Assembly (NCBI GenBank): GCA_022825195.1
Contig: JAJDYL010000153.1
Span: forward strand, 1-33,249
DNA from: Alphaproteobacteria bacterium
GTDB lineage: Bacteria; Pseudomonadota; Alphaproteobacteria; Bin95
Direction: 5' to 3'
Length of the DNA: 33,249 nt
The notes under the pieces were generated by a model. The model did not search any database. It was not told the DNA's origin and saw only the letters and a list, made by a program, of their open reading frames with translations. A program made the translations under genes and the position numbers. Shown piece after piece: positions 18,176 to 25,034 of this stretch. The stretch's first letter is position 1. Each line of letters begins with the position of its first letter.

Positions 18176-18898
18176 ATGAAGGACGGGCCGCATATCCTCG
18201 TCGTCGATGACGACCGCGAAATCCGCGACCTGCTCGCGCGCTTCCTGCGCAAGCACGGCTTCCGGGTGGAGACGGCCGCCGACGGCAAGGCGATGTTCCG
18301 GACCCTGTCGGCGGGGCGCTTCGACCTGGTGGTGCTCGACCTGATGCTGCCCGGCGAGGACGGGTTGAGCCTCTGCCGCAGGGTCCGGGCGGAGTCCGAC
18401 CTGCCGATCGTCATGCTCACCGCCATCGGCGAGGACACCGACCGCATCGTCGGCCTCGAAATGGGCGCCGACGACTATCTCGCCAAGCCCTTCAACCCGC
18501 GCGAGCTGCTGGCCCGCATCCGCGCCGTGCTGCGCCGCGCGCCGGAGCTGCAGCGGCGGAGCGAGGCCGACCCGTCCCGGACCTTCGAGTTCCAGGGCTG
18601 GGCGCTCGATGCCGGGCGGCGCGCCCTCCACGCGCCGGACGGCGCGCTGGTGGACCTGACGGGCGGCGAATTCGACCTGCTGCTGGCGCTCGTCGAGCAT
18701 CCGGGCCGGGTGCTGAACCGGGACCAGCTTCTGGACCTGACGCGCGGGCGCGAGGCGGGGCCGTTCGACCGCAGCGTCGATGTCCAGGTGAGCCGCCTGC
18801 GGCGCAAGATCGAGGAGGACCCGAAGCAGCCGGCGCTCATCAAGACCGTGCGCGGCGGCGGCTATGTCTTCGCCGGCGCCGTGCGGGAACGCCGATGA
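18176..18898 (+). CDS. OmpR-family response regulator
   Basis: A 240-residue two-domain regulator. The receiver domain (about 1-120) has the acidic pair Asp11-Asp12, the phosphoacceptor Asp55 in LVVLDLMLPGEDG, Thr82 in VMLTAIGE and Lys104 in YLAKPFNPRELLARIRAVLRR. The C-terminal winged helix (about 140-235) has LTGGEFDLLLALVEHPGRVLNRDQLL and the recognition helix in DRSVDVQVSRLRRKIEEDP, followed by the wing KTVRGGGYVFA. It overlaps the kinase gene by 4 bp (ATGA). It most resembles OmpR/RstA-type regulators and probably binds the CGTTAC repeats upstream. Confidence 0.93.
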   Translation: MKDGPHILVVDDDREIRDLLARFLRKHGFRVETAADGKAMFRTLSAGRFDLVVLDLMLPGEDGLSLCRRVRAESDLPIVMLTAIGEDTDRIVGLEMGADDYLAKPFNPRELLARIRAVLRRAPELQRRSEADPSRTFEFQGWALDAGRRALHAPDGALVDLTGGEFDLLLALVEHPGRVLNRDQLLDLTRGREAGPFDRSVDVQVSRLRRKIEEDPKQPALIKTVRGGGYVFAGAVRERR

Positions 18899-20214
18899 CC
18901 CGCTGGCTGCTGCGCCTGTGGCCGGAGGGGATCGCCGCGCGGCTGGGCCTGCTGCTGCTCGCCGGGCTGGCGGTATTCGGCATCGTCGCGGGCCTGCTTT
19001 ACCTGGACGAACGCCGCGACCGCGCGGTCGAGCATTTCAGCCGGGTGCTGTCCGTGCGCATGCTCGCCATCGTCGAATTGCTGGAGGGTGCGGCGCCGGC
19101 GGAACGGCGAAAACTGCTGGCGGCGCTGTCGGACCGGCGGTTGCGGATCAGGCTGCTCCTCGACCGGCCCCGGGAACCCGGATGGCAGCCGCCCGGGAGC
19201 ATCGACGAGGATGCGGGCCGCCATCTGCGGCGGCTCGGCCCCCGGCCCGTATTCGTGCGCATCGGAGGCCGGTCCTCCGGCGAACGGCACGGTCAACGCA
19301 TCGTGATCGCCGTCGGGCTGGAAGAGGGCGCCTGGGCGGAGTTCTCCGTACAGCCGGGCTACTGGCCGCGCGCGGGACCGCTGCTCTGGCTGGGCGCGGT
19401 GGCGCTGCTGGTGGCGCTCGGGCTGGTCTGGGGCGCGCACCGGACGACGCGGCCGCTGCGCCGGCTTGCGGAGGCCGCGGACAGGCTCGGGCTGGATGCC
19501 GGACTGACGCCCTTGCCGGAGCGCGGCCCGCGCGAACTCCGCAACGCGGCCCGCGCCTTCAACCGCATGGCCGCGCGCATCCGCCGGCTCGTGGACGACC
19601 GGACCCTGATGCTGGCCGCCGTCTCGCACGACCTCAAGACCATGCTGACGCGCCTGCGCCTGCGCGCCGAGTTCATCGAGGACGGCGAGCAGAAGGAGAA
19701 AGCCGCCGCCGACCTCGACGAGATGCAGGCCATGCTGGAGGCGACGCTGGCCTTTGCGCGCGACGATGCGGCGGACGAGCGCCCGGTCGCCGTCGATCTG
19801 GCGGCCATGCTGCAGAGCCTCACCGCCGATCTCGCCGATGCCGGCCGGACGGCCTCCTATGACGGCCCCGACCGCCTGACGCTGCAGGCGCGGCCGGTCG
19901 CGCTGCGCCGCGTGTTCGAGAACCTGCTGGACAATGCGCTCCGCTATGGCGGGGAGGCCGAGGTGTCGCTGCGGCAGGCGGACGGGCGGGCCGAGATACG
20001 GATAGACGACCGGGGGCCGGGCATCCCGCGGTCGCTTCGGGAGCGGGTGTTCGACCCCTTCTTCCGCGTGGAGGCGTCGCGCAGCCGCGACACGGGCGGC
20101 AGCGGCCTCGGCCTTGCTGTGGTCCGCGCCATCGTCCAGCGCCACGACGGCGGGATCGTCCTGGAGGACCGCCCCGGCGGGGGGCTGCGGGTGCGCGTCC
20201 TGCTGCCGCTGTAG
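18895..20214 (+). CDS. EnvZ-like sensor histidine kinase with altered H box
   Basis: A 439-residue membrane kinase. Transmembrane helices are at about 17-37 and 162-180, enclosing a periplasmic sensor of about 125 residues rich in Arg. A HAMP domain follows (TTRPLRRLAEAADRLG to RAFNRMAARI). The H box reads AAVSHDLKTMLTRLRLRAEF: His245 is the phosphorylation site and Thr249 is kept, but the conserved proline after HDLRT is Met250. The ATP-binding domain shows the N box (VFENLLDNALRYGG), G1 (IDDRGPGIP), F box (VFDPFFRVE) and G2 (GGSGLGLAVV). It probably phosphorylates the upstream-encoded regulator in response to envelope or metal stress (inferred from the Spy-like neighbour). Confidence 0.93.
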   Translation: MTRWLLRLWPEGIAARLGLLLLAGLAVFGIVAGLLYLDERRDRAVEHFSRVLSVRMLAIVELLEGAAPAERRKLLAALSDRRLRIRLLLDRPREPGWQPPGSIDEDAGRHLRRLGPRPVFVRIGGRSSGERHGQRIVIAVGLEEGAWAEFSVQPGYWPRAGPLLWLGAVALLVALGLVWGAHRTTRPLRRLAEAADRLGLDAGLTPLPERGPRELRNAARAFNRMAARIRRLVDDRTLMLAAVSHDLKTMLTRLRLRAEFIEDGEQKEKAAADLDEMQAMLEATLAFARDDAADERPVAVDLAAMLQSLTADLADAGRTASYDGPDRLTLQARPVALRRVFENLLDNALRYGGEAEVSLRQADGRAEIRIDDRGPGIPRSLRERVFDPFFRVEASRSRDTGGSGLGLAVVRAIVQRHDGGIVLEDRPGGGLRVRVLLPL

Positions 20215-20428
20215 CGGGCCGCGGCCATGTTTTTCCCGGCCGGGGTTGTATTCCGGCGTTGAACAGTTTATATTCCTTGAAAATTCGTATTAACCAGGAA
20301 CAGACGGGCGAATGACCTGACGGTGCTGAGCGCGCGCGGCATGGGCCGCATTGTGGCGCTATTCGGGAGTTCAAAGGGCGAACCCGGCCTCGGGGCCGGG
20401 CAGGGGAGGTGCGCGCGCCGGCCGCGGG

Positions 20429-20496
20429 GGTACCGACCGGCCTGTTGCAATTTCCCGTTCCCGGTACCGATCGGCCTGTCGCAATTCGCGCTGCCG
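20429..20496. repeat. Two tandem 34-bp repeats
   Basis: Copy 1 starts at 20429 and copy 2 at 20463. In each, the first 24 bases read GGTACCGA, one variable base, CGGCCTGT, one variable base, GCAATT, identical at 22 of 24; the last 10 bases of each unit diverge. The GTACCGA-CGG element is itself nearly palindromic, and GTACCG recurs in the palindrome at 20557. Confidence 0.6.
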
Positions 20497-20556
20497 ACGG
20501 CGCCGGCGATGCGGCGCCGGCGCGGCGGCGAAACCGGGGGCGGGGCCGCGGTCCCG

Positions 20557-20572
20557 TACCGTTCGAAGCGTA
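20557..20572. promoter_or_regulatory. Second TACNNTTCGAANNGTA palindrome, upstream of the HTH gene
   Basis: The site reads TACCGTTCGAAGCGTA. Its first 11 bases equal those of the site at 16885-16900. It ends 34 bp before the ATG of the IS630-like HTH gene. Possible shared operator or repeat-element end. Confidence 0.45.
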
Positions 20573-20606
20573 TCGGGGCCGCGCGCGGCGCGGCCGGGGA
20601 GGAGCG

Positions 20607-21041
20607 ATGACGGAGTCGATGAAGGAGCAATCGCAGGGCAAGGCCTATGGCGAAGACCTGCGCCGCCGGGCAGTGTCGGCGGTGCTGGAGGAGGGGATGA
20701 GCCTGGCGGCGGCGGGCCGGCAGTTCCGCGTGAACCGGCAGAGCGTCGCCCGCTGGGTGCAGCGCTATCGGGAGCACGGCCATGTGCGGCCGGACGCGAG
20801 GGGCGGCGATCTCCAGTCCTGGCGGATCGAGGCGGAGCGGGGGCGCATCCTCCGCCTTCTGGAGCGGTGGCCGGGGCTCAGCGTCCGCGCGCTGCGCGAC
20901 CGGCTGGCCGCCGAGGGCCTCGCGTTCGGAGTCTCCACGATACAGCGTTTCCTGAAGCGCCACGGCCTGGAGCGCGAACGCCGCCTCGCCCGCCCCGGCA
21001 CCCGGTACGGCGCAAAACGCCCGCCCGGCCCGCGCGGGTGA
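20607..21041 (+). CDS. Solitary IS630 OrfA-like helix-turn-helix protein
   Basis: A 144-residue protein starting at ATG 20607 behind GGGGAGGAGCG. Residues about 15-55 (YGEDLRRRAVSAV, AGRQFRVNRQSVARWVQRYR) are the HTH of IS630-family transposases, followed by the second winged-helix part LERWPGLSVRALRDRLAAEGLAFGVSTIQRFLKRHGL. After that the IS630 linker is replaced by a short basic tail, and no DDE catalytic domain follows in any frame. It is either a remnant of an insertion sequence or a domesticated DNA-binding protein. The intact frame and strong ribosome site favour an expressed gene. Confidence 0.7.
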   Translation: MTESMKEQSQGKAYGEDLRRRAVSAVLEEGMSLAAAGRQFRVNRQSVARWVQRYREHGHVRPDARGGDLQSWRIEAERGRILRLLERWPGLSVRALRDRLAAEGLAFGVSTIQRFLKRHGLERERRLARPGTRYGAKRPPGPRG

Positions 21042-21065
21042 CGGCGGGCGGGGCGCAGGGAAACG

Positions 21066-21097
21066 CCCTCTCCCTCGGGAAGAGGGTTGGGTGAGGG
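21066..21097. repeat. REP-like extragenic repeat
   Basis: The sequence CCCTCTCCC-TC-GGGAAGAGGG followed by TTGGGTGAGGG has the form of the widespread CCCTCTCCC...GGGAGAGGG...GGGTGAGGG intergenic repeats. It forms a hairpin with one bulged A and may help end transcription of the HTH gene. Confidence 0.55.
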
Positions 21098-21227
21098 CCG
21101 CGCGAAGCGTGGTGCGAAGGCCGCCGGCGGACTACCCGCCTGCTTCTTCGCCGCCGGTCCGGTGTTCATCTTGCACCCGCAAGGGCAATATGCCGGGAAA
21201 TGACGTTCACAGGCGGGGGTGCCAGCC

Positions 21228-21464
21228 ATGGCCACCATCACCGTGCGCAATGTCGATGACAGGCTGGTCGCCGCCCTGAAGGCCCGGGCGAAGGCGAACG
21301 GGCGCTCGCTGGAAGAGGAGATACGCCGCCTCCTCGCCCGGCAGGCGCCGCGCCGCGCCGGCCTCGGAGACTTCCGCGAACGCACCGCCCGCCTCGCCGC
21401 TCTCACCGCCGGCCGCCCGCAAACAGACAGCGCCCTCCTCCCGCGGGAAGACCGTGACCGCTAA
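21228..21464 (+). CDS. FitA-like ribbon-helix-helix antitoxin, apparently orphan
   Basis: A 78-residue protein. MATITVRNVDDRLVAALKAR and the following AKANGRSLEEEIRRLLARQA match FitA/VapB-type ribbon-helix-helix antitoxins, which bind DNA as dimers through the first strand and hold the toxin with their C-terminal tail. GGCGGGGG precedes the start. In FitAB pairs a PIN-domain toxin gene overlaps or follows the antitoxin. Here only 38 bp separate the stop from the end of pyrF on the other strand, so no toxin is encoded next to it. Confidence 0.8.
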   Translation: MATITVRNVDDRLVAALKARAKANGRSLEEEIRRLLARQAPRRAGLGDFRERTARLAALTAGRPQTDSALLPREDRDR

Positions 21465-21502
21465 GATTCCTGCCATCTGAGGGTTTTCTTCAGCGGTTCC
21501 CC

Positions 21503-22198
21503 CTACACCGCCCCCGCGATCTCCTCTTGGAACCGCAGCGCCGCCGCGCGCGGGTCGGGGGAGCGGAGGATTTCCCGGGCGACGACGAGGTGGTCGGCGC
21601 CGGCGGCTATGGCGGCGCGGGGGGTGGCGATGCGCTTCTGGTCGTCGGCGGACGAGCCGGGCAGGCGGATGCCGGGGGTGACGATGAGCATGTCCGGCCC
21701 GAGCGCCTCGCGCAGCGCCGCGGCTTCCCGGCCGGACGCCACCACGCCGTCCATGTCGGCTTCCCCTGCATGGCGCGCGCGGGCGAGCACCAGCTCCTCC
21801 AGCGCGCCGCGCCAGCCGAGCTCGCGGACGCCCGCCTCGTCCATGTCGGTGAGCACGGTGATGGCGAGCAGGCGCGTCCCGGAAGCGCCCCGGCCGCGCC
21901 GGGCGGCCGCCATGACCTGCCGGTCGCCATGCACCGTCAGCAGGTCGGCCCCCAGCGCCGCCGCGCCGCGCGCCGCGTTCTCCACCGTCTGCCCGATGTC
22001 CCAGGCCTTGGCGTCGAGGAACAGCCGGCAGCCGTCCCGGACGAGCTCGCGCGCAAGCTCGACGCCGCCGATATAGAAGAGGCCCATGCCGATCTTGTAG
22101 AAGCGGGCCGCGTCGCCGATCCGCTCGACGATCCGCCTTGCGCTGTCGCAGTCCGGCGTGTCGAGGCCGACGATCAGGCGGTCGCGGGGGTCGCTCAC
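21503..22198 (-). CDS. pyrF: Orotidine-5'-phosphate decarboxylase
   Basis: A 231-residue TIM-barrel enzyme that decarboxylates OMP to UMP, the last step of pyrimidine synthesis. The catalytic charge network is Asp62, Lys64, Asp67 in LFLDAKAWDIGQTVENAARG; TPGIRLPGSSADDQKR is the phosphate-binding loop; VVAREI replaces the usual VVGRPI. The GTG start at 22198 overlaps the TGA of the carboxylase gene (GTGA), so the two are translationally coupled, an unusual pairing of pyrimidine and biotin-carboxylase genes. The very long frame upstream is antisense or other-frame shadow. Confidence 0.93.
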   Translation of the reverse strand: MSDPRDRLIVGLDTPDCDSARRIVERIGDAARFYKIGMGLFYIGGVELARELVRDGCRLFLDAKAWDIGQTVENAARGAAALGADLLTVHGDRQVMAAARRGRGASGTRLLAITVLTDMDEAGVRELGWRGALEELVLARARHAGEADMDGVVASGREAAALREALGPDMLIVTPGIRLPGSSADDQKRIATPRAAIAAGADHLVVAREILRSPDPRAAALRFQEEIAGAV

Positions 22199-24198
22199 GC
22201 GGCGGCCCTGAAGCCCACCAGCTCGACGCCTTCCTCCACCCGGTCGCCGACGGCGAAGGGCAGGGACTCGACCGTGCCGTCGGCCGGGGCGGCGATGGTG
22301 TGCTCCATCTTCATGGCTTCCAGCACGATGAGCGGCGCATCCTTCCGGACCGATTGCCCGGCCTCCACCAGCACCCGCACCACCGTGCCGGGCATGGGCG
22401 AGGTCAGCCTGCCGCCGCCGATCTCCGCGCCCATCGCCGCCGAGCCCGGTTCCTCCAGGAGGATTTCGCGCCGCGCGCCGTCCAGGAAGACCGTGAGCCG
22501 GTTGCCGTCCGCAACCACGGCGCCGCTTTGCCGGCGGCCGTCGATTTCCGCCGTCAGCCCGCCGTCTGCGCTGCGCGCGACGCCTGCAACTGAAATCGCG
22601 CGCTCGCCATCTTCCAGCCGGTAGCCGCCGCCGATATGGGCGACTTCGTACGCCACCTTCTCGCCGCCGTCGTCGAGGTCTAGCCGGTCGCGCCCTTCGC
22701 CGTTGAGCCGCCAGGCGCCGCCCCGGCCCCAGGGCGAGAAACGGTCGGGCGCGCTGTCCTGCCGGTTCCGCAGGCGCGCGGCCCGGTCTTCGAGCAGGGC
22801 GGCGGCCGCCATCGCGCGCATCGCCTCCGCGTCGCCCGCCGGCGGTTCGGCCGCCGCGATGTCGTGCGTCTCGATGAAATGGGTGTCCAGCGCAGCCTCC
22901 GCGAAGGCGGGGTGGCGGACGAGCGTCTCGAGGAAGAACAGGTTGGTGTTCAGGCCCGCGATGCGCGTGTCCGAGAGCGCGTCGGCGAGCGCAAGCCGGG
23001 CCCGTTCGCGGTCCTCGCCCCAGGCGGTGAGCTTGGCGATCATCGGGTCGTAGAAGGGCGTGATCCCGTCGCCCGTCTCGACGCCGCTGTCGATGCGCAG
23101 GCCCGGCCGGCCTTCGGGAAAGGCGAGGTGCGCCAGCCGCCCGGTCTGCGGCAGGAAGCCCCGCGCCGGGTCCTCGGCATAGAGCCGCGCCTCGACGGCG
23201 TGGCCGGCGGCCGCGATGTCTTCCTGCGAGAGCGTCAGCGGCTCTCCGGCCGCGATGCGAAGCTGCCATTCCACGAGGTCCAGCCCGGTCACCATCTCGG
23301 TCACCGGATGCTCGACCTGGAGGCGGGTGTTCATCTCGATGAAGTGGAAGGCGCCGCCCTCATCGACCAGGAACTCCACCGTGCCCGCGCCGGCATAGCG
23401 GATGGCGCGCGCGAGCCTGACGGCGGCCTTGCCCATGTCCGCGCGCAGAGCATCGGGCAGGCCGGGGGCGGGCGCCTCCTCGATCACCTTCTGGTGCCGG
23501 CGCTGGATCGAGCAGTCGCGGTCGAGCAGGTGCAGCACCCTGCCGTGGGCATCGGCCAGCACCTGCACCTCGACATGGCGGGGCCGGGCGATGTAGCGCT
23601 CCAGCAGCAGCGCGCCGTCGCCGAAAGCCGCTTTTGCCTCGCGCCCGGCGGCCGCGAGCGCGGCCGGCAGCTCCTCCGCCCGCTCGACGATACGCATGCC
23701 GCGCCCGCCGCCGCCGGCCGAGGCCTTGACCAGCACCGGGTAGCCGATCTCCGCCGCCGCTTCCGCCAGCCGCTCCGGCGTTGCGTCCGCCTCGTGATAG
23801 CCCGGCACGAGGGGCACCTGCGCGCCGGCGGCGATCTGCTTCGCGGCGCTCTTGGAGCCCATCGCCCGGATGGCCTCCGCCGGCGGGCCGACGAAGGCAA
23901 GGCCCGCGCCGGCTACCCGTTCGGCGAATTCGGCGTTCTCGGAGAGGAAGCCGTAGCCGGGATGCACCGCCTCGGCGCCGGTGCGCCGCGCGGCCCCGAT
24001 CAGCGCGTCGATGTCGAGGTAGCTGGCCTGCGCGCGCGCCGGGCCGATGCACACGCTCTCATCCGCCTCGCGGACATGGCGCGCGCCCGCATCGGCCTCG
24101 GAATGGACGGCGATGACCCGGATCCCCATGCGCCGGGCGGTCCGGGCGATGCGGCAGGCGATCTCGCCGCGATTGGCGATCAGCAGCCGCCGGAACAC
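22195..24198 (-). CDS. Biotin-dependent acyl-CoA carboxylase alpha subunit (methylcrotonyl-CoA type favoured)
   Basis: A 667-residue protein with a biotin carboxylase domain (LLIANRGEIACRI at 5-17, ATP-grasp GGGGRGM at 162-168, EMNTRLQVEHPVTEMVTGLDLVEWQ) and a C-terminal biotinyl domain with LEAMKMEHT, biotin-Lys630. It carboxylates biotin, which a beta subunit transfers to an acyl-CoA. The overall order fits MccA; PccA or another acyl-CoA carboxylase cannot be excluded. No carboxyltransferase beta gene is within the window. The start is GTG at 24198 with GAGGAA upstream; a 130-codon upstream extension is rejected because it would antisense the toxin-antitoxin genes. pyrF follows with a 4-bp overlap. 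Confidence 0.88.
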   Translation of the reverse strand: MFRRLLIANRGEIACRIARTARRMGIRVIAVHSEADAGARHVREADESVCIGPARAQASYLDIDALIGAARRTGAEAVHPGYGFLSENAEFAERVAGAGLAFVGPPAEAIRAMGSKSAAKQIAAGAQVPLVPGYHEADATPERLAEAAAEIGYPVLVKASAGGGGRGMRIVERAEELPAALAAAGREAKAAFGDGALLLERYIARPRHVEVQVLADAHGRVLHLLDRDCSIQRRHQKVIEEAPAPGLPDALRADMGKAAVRLARAIRYAGAGTVEFLVDEGGAFHFIEMNTRLQVEHPVTEMVTGLDLVEWQLRIAAGEPLTLSQEDIAAAGHAVEARLYAEDPARGFLPQTGRLAHLAFPEGRPGLRIDSGVETGDGITPFYDPMIAKLTAWGEDRERARLALADALSDTRIAGLNTNLFFLETLVRHPAFAEAALDTHFIETHDIAAAEPPAGDAEAMRAMAAAALLEDRAARLRNRQDSAPDRFSPWGRGGAWRLNGEGRDRLDLDDGGEKVAYEVAHIGGGYRLEDGERAISVAGVARSADGGLTAEIDGRRQSGAVVADGNRLTVFLDGARREILLEEPGSAAMGAEIGGGRLTSPMPGTVVRVLVEAGQSVRKDAPLIVLEAMKMEHTIAAPADGTVESLPFAVGDRVEEGVELVGFRAAA

Positions 24199-24291
24199 GA
24201 TGCAACCATTCCTCGAAAAGGCCCCCGCTCGACGCCGCCACCATAGCCGCGCCGCCCGGCGGGCGGAAGACGGCGCTTCGGAGTGCGGCAA

Positions 24292-24320
24292 TTGCATACT
24301 GCCGGAGGGAAGCGCATATT
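24292..24320 (+). promoter_or_regulatory. Promoter candidate for the Phd/PIN module
   Basis: TTGCAT (24292-24297) and CATATT (24315-24320) are 17 bp apart. Transcription would begin near 24327, at the antitoxin ATG, suggesting a leaderless mRNA; no Shine-Dalgarno precedes the ATG. GCATA is repeated in both elements. Confidence 0.4.
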
Positions 24321-24327
24321 TGCAGCC

Positions 24328-24573
24328 ATGAAGGAAATGGTCGCCAAAGACGTAGGGATCGGTTCGATTCTGGACGCCGCCCGCAAAGCGCCGGTTCGTA
24401 TCGCAAGCGAAGACGGGACTGTCTGCGTGGCAATGTCTTTGGAGCGCTATGAACGTCTTCGCGAAGCGGCCTGGGACCGTCTTATCGCGACGATGGATGC
24501 GATGTCGGAGAGAGCGGCGGCCAACGGCCTGACGGAAGCGAAGCTCGAAGCGCTTCTGGCCGATGAAAGTTAG
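24328..24573 (+). CDS. Phd/YefM-type antitoxin
   Basis: An 81-residue protein from ATG 24328. The N-terminal part (KEMVAKDVGIGSILDAARKAPVRIASEDG, then VAMSLERYERLREA) matches the Phd/YefM DNA-binding antitoxin fold, with the C-terminal segment GLTEAKLEALLADES typical of partners that wrap toxin. It overlaps the PIN toxin gene by 11 bp. The ATG at 24337 is an alternative start. The local base composition is less GC-rich than its neighbours, consistent with transfer. It probably represses its own promoter. Confidence 0.8.
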   Translation: MKEMVAKDVGIGSILDAARKAPVRIASEDGTVCVAMSLERYERLREAAWDRLIATMDAMSERAAANGLTEAKLEALLADES

Positions 24574-24997
24574 GCGCGTCGTCGTCGACACGAATGTCCT
24601 GATCAGTGCGGCGCTTCATTTCAAAGGACTGCCACGAACGGTTGTCGGCACTTTGAGGGCGTTGGGTATTCGGCTGCTGTTTTGCGAAGAGACTTTGGAA
24701 GAACTGACCACCAGATTGCAGCGGCGGAAATTCGTTCGTTATCTCGATGAAGGGGAACGCGAGGCCTATCTCGGCGAAATCGAAGCCGTGGCGGAATGGG
24801 TTGTTATTTCGGGTGCGCCCCAAGGCTGTCGGGATCCGGACGACGACAAATTTCTGGAGACGGCGCTTGCGGGCGGGGCGGACTGCCTGATTACCGGGGA
24901 CCGGGACCTGCTTGAGATGTCTCCGTTCAGGGATATTCCGATCCTTGCTCCCGCCGCTTTCCTCGAGATGCAGCGCGAGTCCGGCCATCGGGATTGA
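24563..24997 (+). CDS. PIN-domain ribonuclease toxin (COG1569-type)
   Basis: A 144-residue PIN nuclease of the putative toxin family COG1569. The acidic metal-binding residues are Asp9 in VVVDTNVLISA, the Glu-rich CEETLEELT (about 41-49), the CRDPDDDKFLETAL segment (Asp91 to Glu99) and Asp113/Asp115 in LITGDRDLLEM. Such toxins cleave RNA, often tRNA, when freed from the antitoxin. Its ATG lies inside the antitoxin gene (11-bp overlap), the standard coupled arrangement. All catalytic acids are intact, so it is probably active. Confidence 0.88.
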   Translation: MKVRRVVVDTNVLISAALHFKGLPRTVVGTLRALGIRLLFCEETLEELTTRLQRRKFVRYLDEGEREAYLGEIEAVAEWVVISGAPQGCRDPDDDKFLETALAGGADCLITGDRDLLEMSPFRDIPILAPAAFLEMQRESGHRD

Positions 24998-25034
24998 AGC
25001 GGCCGGCGGGCGAAGCCTCGTGTAACATGGCGGC

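Larger units (their letters stand above)
20215..20606. other. 392-bp gene-free region with repeats
   Basis: No credible gene. An AT-rich patch lies at 20256-20296, a perfect 7-bp stem hairpin with TCGG loop at 20383-20400, two tandem 34-bp repeats at 20429-20496, and a TACNNTTCGAANNGTA palindrome at 20557-20572. It looks like the regulatory region of the HTH gene or an insertion remnant. Confidence 0.55.

Noticed and set aside
20429..20496. CRISPR array
   Set aside because: Only two units, no spacers and no cas genes.
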